Positions 28,025-36,886 of a stretch of 64,000 nt of DNA are shown here, piece by piece. This stretch comes from Firmicutes bacterium HGW-Firmicutes-9. Its GTDB lineage: Bacteria > Bacillota > Clostridia > Christensenellales > CAG-138. The translations under genes and the position numbers were made by a program. Position 1 is the stretch's first letter; each line of letters starts with the position of its first letter. The notes below the pieces were generated by a model. That model did not search any database and had not been told where the DNA came from. It saw nothing but the letters and a program-made list of their open reading frames with translations. The stretch covers positions 135,842 to 199,841 of the forward strand of contig PGZM01000004.1 of NCBI GenBank assembly GCA_002841395.1, read 5' to 3'.

Positions 28025-28834
28025 ATGGCAAACATCAGACTGTACTATTTTTCCGAAGCGCTGAAGATGAAGGTTGGCGTGAACGTCATCATCCCCGAAA
28101 ACACGTGGGGGCATTCGCTTGCGGATCGTCCGGCGGGATATCGCTATCCCGTGCTGTGGCTGCAATCCGGCGGCGGGTTTGACTACACCGACTGGCAGCG
28201 CTATACCGCAATCGAGCTCTACGCCGCGGAGGCGGGCATCGCCGTCGTATGCAGCGGCACCTATTGCTCTGGCTATATGGATACCAAGCATGGCGACTTC
28301 AAGTACTTTACCCAGCTTTCTATCGAGACGCCGCGTGTGGTGCGCCATCTCGTCCCGCTGAACGAGGACCCGAAGCACAACTATATCGCGGGTTTCTCGA
28401 TGGGCGGCTATGGCTCGCTGAAATGGATGCTGCGCGATCCGGAACAATTCGCTGCGTTCGGTACGTTTTCCGGCAACAAGAACGCGATCGACTTTGTACC
28501 GGAGGTCGAGGACAACACGGAGAGCTTCTTCATGTTTGCCAGCGCGTTTGGCCAGAAATCCAATGTGGAGAACACCGCGGACGATATCAGCTACATGATT
28601 CAAAAACAAAAAGCAGCGGGAAAGAAATTCCCCAAGGGTTATATGGCGACCGGCGTGGAGGACACGCATTACGAAGGCAACGTGGAGTATATGGACAAGT
28701 ACGCGGCGCTGGGCTTGGAATTTGAGCGCACCATCGACCACGGGCACCACAATTGGGAATACTGCGACCGGCACGTGAAGAAATTCATCGACTGGCTTGC
28801 CATCGAAGATACCTACAAGAGACTCAGCGAGTAA
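28025..28834 (+). CDS. Alpha/beta-hydrolase esterase (EstA/esterase D type)
   Basis: A 269-residue cytoplasmic esterase, paralogous to the proteins at 26360 and 27242. Nucleophile Ser125 lies in AGFSMGGYG, and a C-terminal histidine lies in DHGHHNWEY. The oxyanion region is unusual (LWLQSGGGFDYTDW in place of LLHG). There is no signal peptide. It is 18 bases after the serine-less paralogue and 30 bases before the first large esterase, so it should share the same transcript. Substrate is likely an acylated sugar, by context. Confidence 0.85.
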   Translation: MANIRLYYFSEALKMKVGVNVIIPENTWGHSLADRPAGYRYPVLWLQSGGGFDYTDWQRYTAIELYAAEAGIAVVCSGTYCSGYMDTKHGDFKYFTQLSIETPRVVRHLVPLNEDPKHNYIAGFSMGGYGSLKWMLRDPEQFAAFGTFSGNKNAIDFVPEVEDNTESFFMFASAFGQKSNVENTADDISYMIQKQKAAGKKFPKGYMATGVEDTHYEGNVEYMDKYAALGLEFERTIDHGHHNWEYCDRHVKKFIDWLAIEDTYKRLSE

Positions 28835-28864
28835 ACACAGATAGATGACAGAGTGAGGGAGCAT

Positions 28865-30394
28865 ATGAACACAAGAAAGATTTTTCTGGCACCCGGCACG
28901 CCGGACGACGACAACCGCGACTATCTGCCGGAGCGGATCAAGGGCAGCGACATCGTCGTCAACGAAAACGGCAACAACTCACAGCCTTATCCCGAACGCC
29001 TGAAGGAGTATCACGAGGCGCTCTTGGGCGACGGCATCACCGACACGTGGTATGAATACGTGCCATCGGGCTACGATCCCGCCAATAAGGTGCCGCTCGT
29101 GATCTCCATGCATGGTGGACTCATGACCGGTTGGGGTCAGGCAATCTATACCTCCTGGACGATGATGGCGGAAGAGCATAACTTCATCGTCGCGTTCCCG
29201 GACGCCTCCAGCAAGCGCGTCTGGAGCGTGGAATGGGGTCGTTGGCGCTTTGACGACGGCAAAACGGGCCGCGAGGAAGCGCCCGGCGAACTGCCGGAGA
29301 CGCCGGAAAGCATCGAGCAGAACCACGACGTGCAGATGGCGCGCGCGCTCATCGAAAAGATGAAGCAAAAGTACAGCATCGATCAAGAGCGCATCTTCAT
29401 GCAGGGCATGTCGATGGGAGACCTCATGACCGCGATGTTTACGAGAAACTATGGCGACGTGCTTGCAGGCGCTGCGGGTTCGGGCTGCGCCACGTTCCTT
29501 TCTGTTCTGTTCTCGCCCGAAGGCGAAGTTCAAAACAAAGCGGGGCATGTGGATATCTGGCAATCGCGTCCGGAGCTCAACGACATACCGCCGGACAAAG
29601 AAGAAGCGTTGACCGTCAACCGCTACAACCGCTACTACTGGATGCGCATCAACGAATGCGAACCCATCCCGCAGATTCGCATCGTCGGCGAGGACAACTT
29701 TGCGTTCTATCGCGGCGCGAAAGCGGACGTGACGTATCTGGACATCAAGAACCGCGACCACGGCCAGACGCTGGACGACGCGTCGCTGATCTGGAACTAT
29801 CATTTCTCCGGCGTGCGCAGAAAGGCGGACGGCACCATCGTGCATACCGATTCCAACATTCCGCGCACGGGCGACAAATTTGCGTTCTCCGCGGCGGACG
29901 GCTGCAGCTACGGCTGGATGAACAACCGCGTCGTACCGATGAAAACAAAAGCCATGCTCTGGCAAAAGCTGAAATATCACGGCCTCAACGGCGGTCAGGC
30001 CGTCCGCGGCGAATATCTCTGCGTGCCGCTGTCGTTCCTCTGCGAGGCGGTCGGCGCTAAATATCAACCGAGCGCGGATACGCTCACCGCGGTTGCAATT
30101 CTGCCGGACGGCAGGCGGATCCAGTTCGCGCGCGGCAGCATCGGCTGCGTGATCGACAACTCCATGCGCAGCATGTACTGCGAAGCGCTGCATCGTGACG
30201 GTGAACTGCTGGTCTCCATCGAGTGGTTCAGCCGGTATCTGATGAATCTGCAGGTGTCGAGTTGCGACGGCGTTGCCTACGCAACGGATCACTTCAACAC
30301 ACTCTCGACGAACATGGCTGACCTGATTCGCGACCTGCTCAAGAGCGGCGGAACGCTGCCCGATTACGCAAAAATTCCGCCGGTTAACGCATAA
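28865..30394 (+). CDS. PHB-depolymerase-like esterase with C-terminal Cu-amine-oxidase-N-like module (paralogue 1)
   Basis: A 509-residue protein; I chose the ATG at 28865 behind GAGGGAG. An N-terminal signature (PDDDNRDYLPE and VNENGNNSQPYPERL) is shared with two other genes here. The alpha/beta-hydrolase domain has oxyanion SMHGGLMTGWG, nucleophile Ser183 in GMSMGD and histidine in NRDHGQT. Residues about 375-490 hold a repeat module (VPLSFLCEAVGA and ARGSIGCVIDN) resembling the copper-amine-oxidase N-terminal fold, normally found on extracellular proteins. No signal peptide is seen. It most resembles PHB depolymerase/feruloyl-esterase-type enzymes; the substrate is unknown. Confidence 0.8.
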   Translation: MNTRKIFLAPGTPDDDNRDYLPERIKGSDIVVNENGNNSQPYPERLKEYHEALLGDGITDTWYEYVPSGYDPANKVPLVISMHGGLMTGWGQAIYTSWTMMAEEHNFIVAFPDASSKRVWSVEWGRWRFDDGKTGREEAPGELPETPESIEQNHDVQMARALIEKMKQKYSIDQERIFMQGMSMGDLMTAMFTRNYGDVLAGAAGSGCATFLSVLFSPEGEVQNKAGHVDIWQSRPELNDIPPDKEEALTVNRYNRYYWMRINECEPIPQIRIVGEDNFAFYRGAKADVTYLDIKNRDHGQTLDDASLIWNYHFSGVRRKADGTIVHTDSNIPRTGDKFAFSAADGCSYGWMNNRVVPMKTKAMLWQKLKYHGLNGGQAVRGEYLCVPLSFLCEAVGAKYQPSADTLTAVAILPDGRRIQFARGSIGCVIDNSMRSMYCEALHRDGELLVSIEWFSRYLMNLQVSSCDGVAYATDHFNTLSTNMADLIRDLLKSGGTLPDYAKIPPVNA

Positions 30395-30441
30395 CACGGC
30401 GATCCATCGAACAAAATTTTTAAGAATATTTGGAGGGAACT

Positions 30442-31947
30442 ATGGAGTACAAGGTAAACCTGCGCGCCGGCACGCCGGACGACGACAACAGAACCTACCT
30501 GCCGGAGTCCATCGTCGGCAGCGACATCGTGGTCAATGAAAACGGCAACAATTCCCAGCCCTATCCCGAACGCCTCAAGGAGTGCCGCGGCGTCATCGCC
30601 GACGGGCTGGAGGATGTTTGGTATGAATACGTCCCCGCGAGCTATGATCCCAATAAGAAAACGCCGCTCGTGATCGGCAACCACGGCGGGCTCATGACCG
30701 GCTGGGGTCACGCGATCTACACCAGTTGGACGCTGGTGGCGGACCGCGAGGGCTTCATCTGCGTGTTCCCCAATGCGCATTCTCTGCGCATGTGGATCGT
30801 CGAGGGCGTGTTTGACGACTTTGATCCCAAGGATGCGCCGGATCTGCCGATTCAAAAGGTGCCGAAAGACATCAAAGACAACCACGACATGAAGTTCCTG
30901 CTCGGCCTCATCGAGAAGATGAAAGGGCAGTATAACATCGACGAAGGACGCATCTTCATGCAGGGCATGTCCATGGGCAACCTCATGACGGATCAGTTTG
31001 CGCGCAACTATGGCAATCTGCTCGCGGGCGCTGCGGGCAGCGGCGGACCTTCCCGTCCCAACCTGCTGTTTGATGAGGCGGGCAACATCAAGAACAAGGG
31101 CGGCCACCTTGCCGTTTGGCATTCGCGTCCGGAGCTCAACGGTACGCCTCCGGGTAAGAACTACAGCGAGTTTGCCACCAATAAATACAACCGTTTTTAC
31201 TGGATGAAGCTCAACGAATGCGAAACCATTCCGGAAATCAGCATCGTGGGCGAGAACAACTTTGCGTTCTACCGCGGCAAAAAGGCGGATTTGGTGTATC
31301 TCGACATCAAGAACCGCGACCACGGCCAGACGCTGGACGAAGCGTTCCTCTATTGGGACTATCTCTTCTCCGGCACGCGGCGCGAAGCGGACGGAACCAT
31401 CACGCACACCGAGACCATCCTCCCGCGCAAAGGCGACGCCTTCGCGCTTGCGGCCAGTCCCGATCTGGACAAAGCGTGGTTTGGGAACCGCATCTGCCAG
31501 ATGAGCACGAAAGCCGTGCGCTGGCAGAAGCTCAAGTACCACGGCCTCAACGGCGGCGAGAAAGTGCGCGGTGAGTACACTTGCGTGCCGCTGTCGTTCC
31601 TGTGCGAGGTGTTCGGTGCGAAATTTGAGCCAAGCGCGGACACGCTCACGGCTGTCGTCACGCTCAAGGACGGCAGAACGCTGCAGTTTGCGCGCGGCAG
31701 CATCGGCTGCGTGATTGACAACGATCTGAGAAGCATGTATTGCGAAGCGCTGCATAGAGACGGCGAGCTGCTGGTCGGCGTGGAATGGTTCTGCCGCTAC
31801 ATCATGAACCTACAGGTCTCGGTCTGCAACGACGTGGTGTACGTCACCGATCACTTTGCCGAGCTTTCGATGTTCATGGCCGACCTGATCAAAGACCTGC
31901 TCAAAGACCGCGCGATGCCGAGCGATTTCTCGGTGATCGAGGACTAA
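30442..31947 (+). CDS. PHB-depolymerase-like esterase with C-terminal Cu-amine-oxidase-N-like module (paralogue 2)
   Basis: A 501-residue paralogue of the preceding gene with the same layout. The ATG at 30442 follows TTGGAGGG. Nucleophile Ser177 lies in GMSMGN and the histidine in NRDHGQTLDE. The C-terminal module (VPLSFLCEVFGA to the terminal VTDHFAEL region) is very similar to that of paralogue 1, pointing to a tandem duplication. The middle region (about 115-145) differs in length and charge, which may alter substrate choice. Cytoplasmic location is predicted. The gap to the LacI gene is 58 bases. Confidence 0.8.
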   Translation: MEYKVNLRAGTPDDDNRTYLPESIVGSDIVVNENGNNSQPYPERLKECRGVIADGLEDVWYEYVPASYDPNKKTPLVIGNHGGLMTGWGHAIYTSWTLVADREGFICVFPNAHSLRMWIVEGVFDDFDPKDAPDLPIQKVPKDIKDNHDMKFLLGLIEKMKGQYNIDEGRIFMQGMSMGNLMTDQFARNYGNLLAGAAGSGGPSRPNLLFDEAGNIKNKGGHLAVWHSRPELNGTPPGKNYSEFATNKYNRFYWMKLNECETIPEISIVGENNFAFYRGKKADLVYLDIKNRDHGQTLDEAFLYWDYLFSGTRREADGTITHTETILPRKGDAFALAASPDLDKAWFGNRICQMSTKAVRWQKLKYHGLNGGEKVRGEYTCVPLSFLCEVFGAKFEPSADTLTAVVTLKDGRTLQFARGSIGCVIDNDLRSMYCEALHRDGELLVGVEWFCRYIMNLQVSVCNDVVYVTDHFAELSMFMADLIKDLLKDRAMPSDFSVIED

Positions 31948-32005
31948 CCCGCGAGGTAATCCGCGCAGATGAGCGTAACAGGACGAGACACACGGAGGCG
32001 AGAGT

Positions 32006-33007
32006 GTGATCAACATCAAGGACGTCGCAAAATACGCGGGCGTTTCCACGGCGACGGTTTCGCGCTATATGAATCAGCGCGACATGCTCAGCGAGCGGAC
32101 GCAGCGCGCGGTGCGGCAGGCAATTGAACAGCTCGGCTATCAGCCGGATCCCACGGCGCGCGCGCTACAAAGCAAGAAGAGCAGCATGATCGGTCTCGTG
32201 GTGCCCGTGGTGGACTACGCGTTTTTCAGCAGATTGACGGATGCGGTGGAGCAGGCTTGCAGCCGGTTTGGCTACAAGCTCCTGCTCTGCCAGTCCGCGC
32301 ACGACGCCGCAAAAGAGCTGGAGATGGTCGCGCTGCTCAAGGCGAATAAGGTGGACGGCATCCTCTTGTGCAGCAGGCTTGGCGACGCATCGTTTTATAC
32401 GGAAAACGAGTTTCCGATCATCAGCATCGATCGCGAAATACCCGGCGTTCCCTCCATCACGGCGGACAACTACAACGGCGGCGTGCTGGCGGCGGAGGCG
32501 CTCTCCCGCGCGGGGAGCAGGCATCCTCTGATTTTGACCACCGAGGTGCCGGAATACATGGCGATGTATCAGCGCCAGCGCGGGTTTCTGGACACGTGCA
32601 AGAAACTCGGTATACAGGCGGAGTTGATCGTGCTGCACGACGCGGGCTTTGGCGAAACGCAGACAGAGCAGATCAAGGCAATGCTCACGGGTGATCGATC
32701 GATCGACGGTGTGTTCGCGCTGGGTGATATGATCGCCGCGGGATACCTGCACATGGCGCTACAGGACACTGTGCTGAGCCAGCTACGCCTGCCGCTGGTC
32801 GGCTTCGACGGGCTGGATATCGCGCGGTTGTTCGAGATTTCGACCGTCGCGCAGCCGATCCGGGAGATGGGTGAGCGCGCAGTGGAACTGCTCATCCGCC
32901 GCATCAACGGCGAAAGCGTACCTGAAAAGCTGATGCTGCCGGTCGAGTATATCGAGCGCAACAGCACACACCCACGCCACCTGGAACAGAGAGGATGCAA
33001 CGAATGA
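32006..33007 (+). CDS. LacI-family transcriptional regulator of the esterase island
   Basis: A 333-residue repressor-type regulator with a GTG start behind CGGAGGCGAG. Residues 1-24 (INIKDVAKYAGVSTATVSRYM) form the helix-turn-helix and hinge. The rest is a periplasmic-binding-protein-like ligand domain (MIGLVVPVVDYAFFSRL and onward) ending in MLPVEYIERNST. Its stop overlaps the ATG of the third large esterase (ATGA), so it is co-translated with the enzymes it probably controls. The ligand is likely a sugar or sugar ester. The cre-like site at 23271 is a candidate operator. Confidence 0.93.
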   Translation: MINIKDVAKYAGVSTATVSRYMNQRDMLSERTQRAVRQAIEQLGYQPDPTARALQSKKSSMIGLVVPVVDYAFFSRLTDAVEQACSRFGYKLLLCQSAHDAAKELEMVALLKANKVDGILLCSRLGDASFYTENEFPIISIDREIPGVPSITADNYNGGVLAAEALSRAGSRHPLILTTEVPEYMAMYQRQRGFLDTCKKLGIQAELIVLHDAGFGETQTEQIKAMLTGDRSIDGVFALGDMIAAGYLHMALQDTVLSQLRLPLVGFDGLDIARLFEISTVAQPIREMGERAVELLIRRINGESVPEKLMLPVEYIERNSTHPRHLEQRGCNE

Positions 33008-34494
33008 ACAAGATTACCCTGCTTGCGGGTGAGCCGAACGACGCAAACCGAGACTATCTGCCGGAGGCCATCAAAGGCAGCCGCATGGTTGTCAACGAAA
33101 ACGGCAACAACTCGCAGGTTTACCCGAAGAATCTGAAGGAGTTTCACGAGAGCATTACGGACGACGGCCTGACCGACACTTGGTTTGAATACGTGCCGGA
33201 AAGCTATGATCCGGCAAAGAAAACGCCGCTCGTGTTCTCCATGCACGGCGGCCTCATGACCGGCTGGGGACAGTGCATCTACACCTCATGGACGCATGTG
33301 GCCGATCGCGAGGGGTTCATCTGCGTGTTTCCCAACGCGCACGACAAGCGCATGTGGATGATCGAGTGCGACCCGAATACGATCGACGAGCTTTCGCAGC
33401 CGATGCCGGAGGGAATCCCCTCGCTCAACGAGCCCACGGGCACGGTCGAGGAATATCACGATTTAAAACTCGTGCTTGCGCTGCTCAACCGCATGAAACA
33501 GCGCTACAACATCGACGAAGGCCGCGTGTTCATGCAGGGCATGTCGATGGGAGACTGTATGACGAGCCAGGTGGCGCGCTACTGCGGCGTGCACTTTGCC
33601 GCGACGGCAGGTTCCGGCTGCCCCACCAATCCGCTCCTGATGTTCGCGCCCGAAGGAAGCGTGATCAACAAAGGCGGAGCGATGGACATCTGGCAATCCC
33701 GTCTGGAGCACGACAGGACACCGTTCCATTACGGATTGGATGACCGCGCGGTGGTGCGGAAAAATCTCGAGTACTGGAAGATCATCAACGAGGCGGACGT
33801 GCCTCCCGTAATCAGCATCCGCGGGGAGAAGAACTTTGCGTTCTATCGCGGGAAAAAAGCGAACGTGGTGCTGATGGACGTGAAGAACCGCGACCACGGG
33901 CAGACGTTTGACGACGCGGAGATGGTTTGGGACTATCTCTTCTCCGGCGTGCGCAAGGAACCCGATGGAACGCTGGCGCACACCCCGACGCAACAGGAGC
34001 AGGCGGGAGACGCACTAGCCGTCGCTGTCTGCGAAGGCGCAGACAACGCTTGGGTCAACGGCGCGGTCGTATCGATGAAAGCTCCGGCACTGCGCTGGGA
34101 AAAACTAAAATACCACGGCTTAAATGGTGACCAGATCGTCCGCGGGAGCTATCTCTGCGTGCCGGTCGCGTTTCTTGCCGATGCGTTCGGCGGCACGCTC
34201 GAAGAAGACGAAAATGGCAGACGCGCAAGTTTGACGCTGCCGGACGGACGTGTTTTCGCGTTTGCCGAAGGTTGCATCGGCTGCACGGTGGATAACCGCA
34301 TCGAGGCGATGCTCTGCGAGGCGATCTACCGCGACGAGTCGCTCTACATTTCGCTGGAGTGGTTCTGCCGATTCGCGCTGAATTGGCAGGTGTCGGAATA
34401 TGACGGCGTGCTGTACGCAACCGATCACTATTCCGTGCTCTCGCGCTATCTGTCATGGCTGCTGCAGGATCTGCTGCGCGGCGACAACGAGTAA
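33004..34494 (+). CDS. PHB-depolymerase-like esterase with C-terminal Cu-amine-oxidase-N-like module (paralogue 3)
   Basis: A 496-residue paralogue of the genes at 28865 and 30442, more diverged in the C-terminal module. The ATG at 33004 is chosen over 32995 because GAGG lies nine bases before it; it overlaps the LacI stop. Nucleophile Ser181 lies in GMSMGD and the histidine in NRDHGQTFDD. The N-terminal VNENGNNSQVYP signature is kept. The C-terminal module (VPVAFLADAFGG, AEGCIGCTVDN) still reads as a Cu-amine-oxidase-N-like fold. No signal peptide is seen. Confidence 0.8.
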   Translation: MNKITLLAGEPNDANRDYLPEAIKGSRMVVNENGNNSQVYPKNLKEFHESITDDGLTDTWFEYVPESYDPAKKTPLVFSMHGGLMTGWGQCIYTSWTHVADREGFICVFPNAHDKRMWMIECDPNTIDELSQPMPEGIPSLNEPTGTVEEYHDLKLVLALLNRMKQRYNIDEGRVFMQGMSMGDCMTSQVARYCGVHFAATAGSGCPTNPLLMFAPEGSVINKGGAMDIWQSRLEHDRTPFHYGLDDRAVVRKNLEYWKIINEADVPPVISIRGEKNFAFYRGKKANVVLMDVKNRDHGQTFDDAEMVWDYLFSGVRKEPDGTLAHTPTQQEQAGDALAVAVCEGADNAWVNGAVVSMKAPALRWEKLKYHGLNGDQIVRGSYLCVPVAFLADAFGGTLEEDENGRRASLTLPDGRVFAFAEGCIGCTVDNRIEAMLCEAIYRDESLYISLEWFCRFALNWQVSEYDGVLYATDHYSVLSRYLSWLLQDLLRGDNE

Positions 34495-34539
34495 GGCGAA
34501 CATACACTCACAAGATTTTTGATATTGGAGGAGAAAAAG

Positions 34540-35637
34540 ATGAGCGCAAAATTGAAAACCAGCATTGATACTTTCATCGGCGATTTTGGTCAGATGGTGG
34601 AGACCATCCGCATCGCCGGGCTTTCCGGCGAGGTTACCGCAGAGGACATCACCTTACAGGAGTGTTATACCGACTGCTGCGCCACGATTGCAAGCAAAGG
34701 CGTCTTGTCGGTTACGCAATCCGGGGACGTGACCGAGATCAAAGTAGAGCCGTTTCTCTACAGAATCGACTTTTCGGTGGAGGTCAAAGGACAGACGATC
34801 CTCAAAGCCGACATTGCGGATATCACCGTGCGCGATGAGGAACTTTTTGCCAAGCGCATCGACGGCGATGTGGTCTACCGCCTCTACGAGCCGAAGGCCA
34901 GCGCGCCGCGCCCGCTGATTCTGTTTCTGCACGGCGGAGGCGAATGCGGCAGCGACAACCTCCTCCAGCTCACGGGGACCATTGGCGCGATCAGCCTAGC
35001 GAAGCGCTTTCCCGATATGTTTGTGCTGGCGCCCCAGGCGCCGGACTATGGCACCACCATGCAGGAGTTTTTCGCCAAGTTGATCGCAACCGGCGATCCG
35101 TTCCGCGTCTGCGTCGGCGCTCCCACCAACATCAGCCTCGGCGACCGCGGCTGGAACCGCGACTATGTCGGCCGGGTTTGCGACCTGATCCGCAAAATGA
35201 TCGCGGAAGGTCGCGTGGACGCCTCCCGCGTCTATGTCATCGGCATGAGCATGGGCGGCGCAGGCGTCATCACGACGGTCTCCTCCGCACCTGATCTGTT
35301 TGCGGCGGCGGTTCCGATCTGCCCGAGCATGAACGGGGACAGCTATCCGCTTCTGGAGAACTGGCCGGATGTGCCCGCCTATATCGCAACGGCGTACATC
35401 GACCATCAGGCAGGCAGACACGCCTATATCCTGCGTGCACTGACCAAACTCTGGGAGAGCGGCCGCAAGGACATGAAATACACACTCTTTACGCCGGAAG
35501 AACTGGAAGCGTATGGCATTTTCGCTTCTCCCAACTTGACGGAGCGGGAGATTCGCGCCGCGAACCACAACAGCTGGGTACTTGTGCTGCACAACGAATA
35601 TGGTATCCTTGATTGGATGATTTCGCACCGGAAGTAG
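34540..35637 (+). CDS. Alpha/beta hydrolase with N-terminal accessory domain
   Basis: A 365-residue cytoplasmic protein. The ATG at 34540 follows TTGGAGGAG. Residues 1-110 form a beta-rich accessory region of unknown type. The hydrolase domain (about 115-365) has oxyanion LFLHGGGECGSDN, nucleophile Ser237 in GMSMGGAG and a C-terminal histidine in AANHNSWV. It resembles the phospholipase/carboxylesterase and PHB-depolymerase-like peptidase group that acts on sugar esters. It lies in the same-direction series with 45- and 63-base gaps. Confidence 0.8.
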   Translation: MSAKLKTSIDTFIGDFGQMVETIRIAGLSGEVTAEDITLQECYTDCCATIASKGVLSVTQSGDVTEIKVEPFLYRIDFSVEVKGQTILKADIADITVRDEELFAKRIDGDVVYRLYEPKASAPRPLILFLHGGGECGSDNLLQLTGTIGAISLAKRFPDMFVLAPQAPDYGTTMQEFFAKLIATGDPFRVCVGAPTNISLGDRGWNRDYVGRVCDLIRKMIAEGRVDASRVYVIGMSMGGAGVITTVSSAPDLFAAAVPICPSMNGDSYPLLENWPDVPAYIATAYIDHQAGRHAYILRALTKLWESGRKDMKYTLFTPEELEAYGIFASPNLTEREIRAANHNSWVLVLHNEYGILDWMISHRK

Positions 35638-35700
35638 GATCGCAGAAATCACATTCACAATCTTGATTGCGCATCGGGCAAGATGTAAGCGGAGGAAACG

Positions 35701-36870
35701 ATGGATTTTTCAAAATTGACAGCATATCTCAACTCTCTTGAGAGCAAATATGAGGTGCACGGGCTTGATTGCAAGATCATGCGCGAGCACGAGGTGCTCT
35801 ACCGCCACATGGCGGGGCACAGCGACTACGCGCGGACGAGCCCCGTCTCCGAAAACGATCTGTACGATCTGTATTCCTGCACAAAGGTCATCACCATGGC
35901 CGGCGTGATGTCGCTCGTCGAGCAGGGCAAGCTGGGGATTGACGACAAGCTTTCGCAATACCTGCCGGAGTTTGAAACTATGTATGTGGCGACGGATTTC
36001 AAAATCGGCGACTGGCCGTTTGAATGGCCGACGCTGAAGTCCCCGCTTGCGCGCGCACAGAACCCGATCCTGATCCATCAATTGATGTCGATGACGGCGG
36101 GGCTTTCCTACGACGTGTTTTCCGAGCCGATCGAGCAGCTCAGAAAAGAGACCGATAACCGCGCTACCACGAGAGAGGTCGTGCGCGCAATTGCGAAGAT
36201 GCCGCTGATCGCCGAGCCCGGCACGCGCTATTCCTACGGGCTGGGACACGATGTACTCGCGGCTGTGATCGAGGTCGTCAGCGGCATGTCCTTTGGCGCA
36301 TACATGCACAAGAACATCTTCGCGCCGCTCGGCCTGACGGAGATGTTTTATCAGGTGCCGGAGGAGCAGAAGAACCGTCTTTCGGCGCAGTATCGCAAGG
36401 ATTTTGAGACGGGTGAGATCACCGAATGTCCGGATATGATCTTCCGCCTCTCCGCGGGCAGCGAGAGCGGCGGCGCGGGCCTAACCTGCACGGTCGATTC
36501 CTACAGCGTGGTGCTGGATGCGCTCGCCAACGGCGGCGTCGGTGCAAACGGCGCGCGGATTCTGCAGCCGGAGTCGATCGATCTGCTGCGCGAAAACCGC
36601 CTCAATGGCCAACAGATGGCGGACTTTTCCCGCGCGGGAAAGGTCGGCTATGGTTACGGCCTCGGTGTGCGCACGCTCGTAGACGGCAGCCGCAGCAAGA
36701 GCCCCGTCGGCGAGTTCGGCTGGGACGGCGCGGCAGGCGCATACGCCGTTGCAGACCCGAAAAACGGCGTAAGCATCTTCTACGCGCATCAGATTCTCGG
36801 CATGATCACCGCCTACAGCGAGATTCATCCCGCGATTCGCGACCTTGCGTATGAATCGATGGGACTATAA
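35701..36870 (+). CDS. Serine hydrolase with beta-lactamase (class C) fold
   Basis: A 389-residue protein without a signal peptide, behind GCGGAGG. The SxxK motif is S59-C-T-K62 in DLYSCTKVITMAG. The second motif region reads YSYGLGHDVL, and the third is replaced by GWDGAAG near residue 340, as in many esterase-type members. It is likely a cytoplasmic esterase rather than a peptidoglycan enzyme. It differs clearly from the hydrolase at 16290, which has a longer C-terminal domain. It shares the operon with the alpha/beta hydrolases on both sides. Confidence 0.85.
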   Translation: MDFSKLTAYLNSLESKYEVHGLDCKIMREHEVLYRHMAGHSDYARTSPVSENDLYDLYSCTKVITMAGVMSLVEQGKLGIDDKLSQYLPEFETMYVATDFKIGDWPFEWPTLKSPLARAQNPILIHQLMSMTAGLSYDVFSEPIEQLRKETDNRATTREVVRAIAKMPLIAEPGTRYSYGLGHDVLAAVIEVVSGMSFGAYMHKNIFAPLGLTEMFYQVPEEQKNRLSAQYRKDFETGEITECPDMIFRLSAGSESGGAGLTCTVDSYSVVLDALANGGVGANGARILQPESIDLLRENRLNGQQMADFSRAGKVGYGYGLGVRTLVDGSRSKSPVGEFGWDGAAGAYAVADPKNGVSIFYAHQILGMITAYSEIHPAIRDLAYESMGL

Positions 36871-36886
36871 GAAACGGAGTATACAC

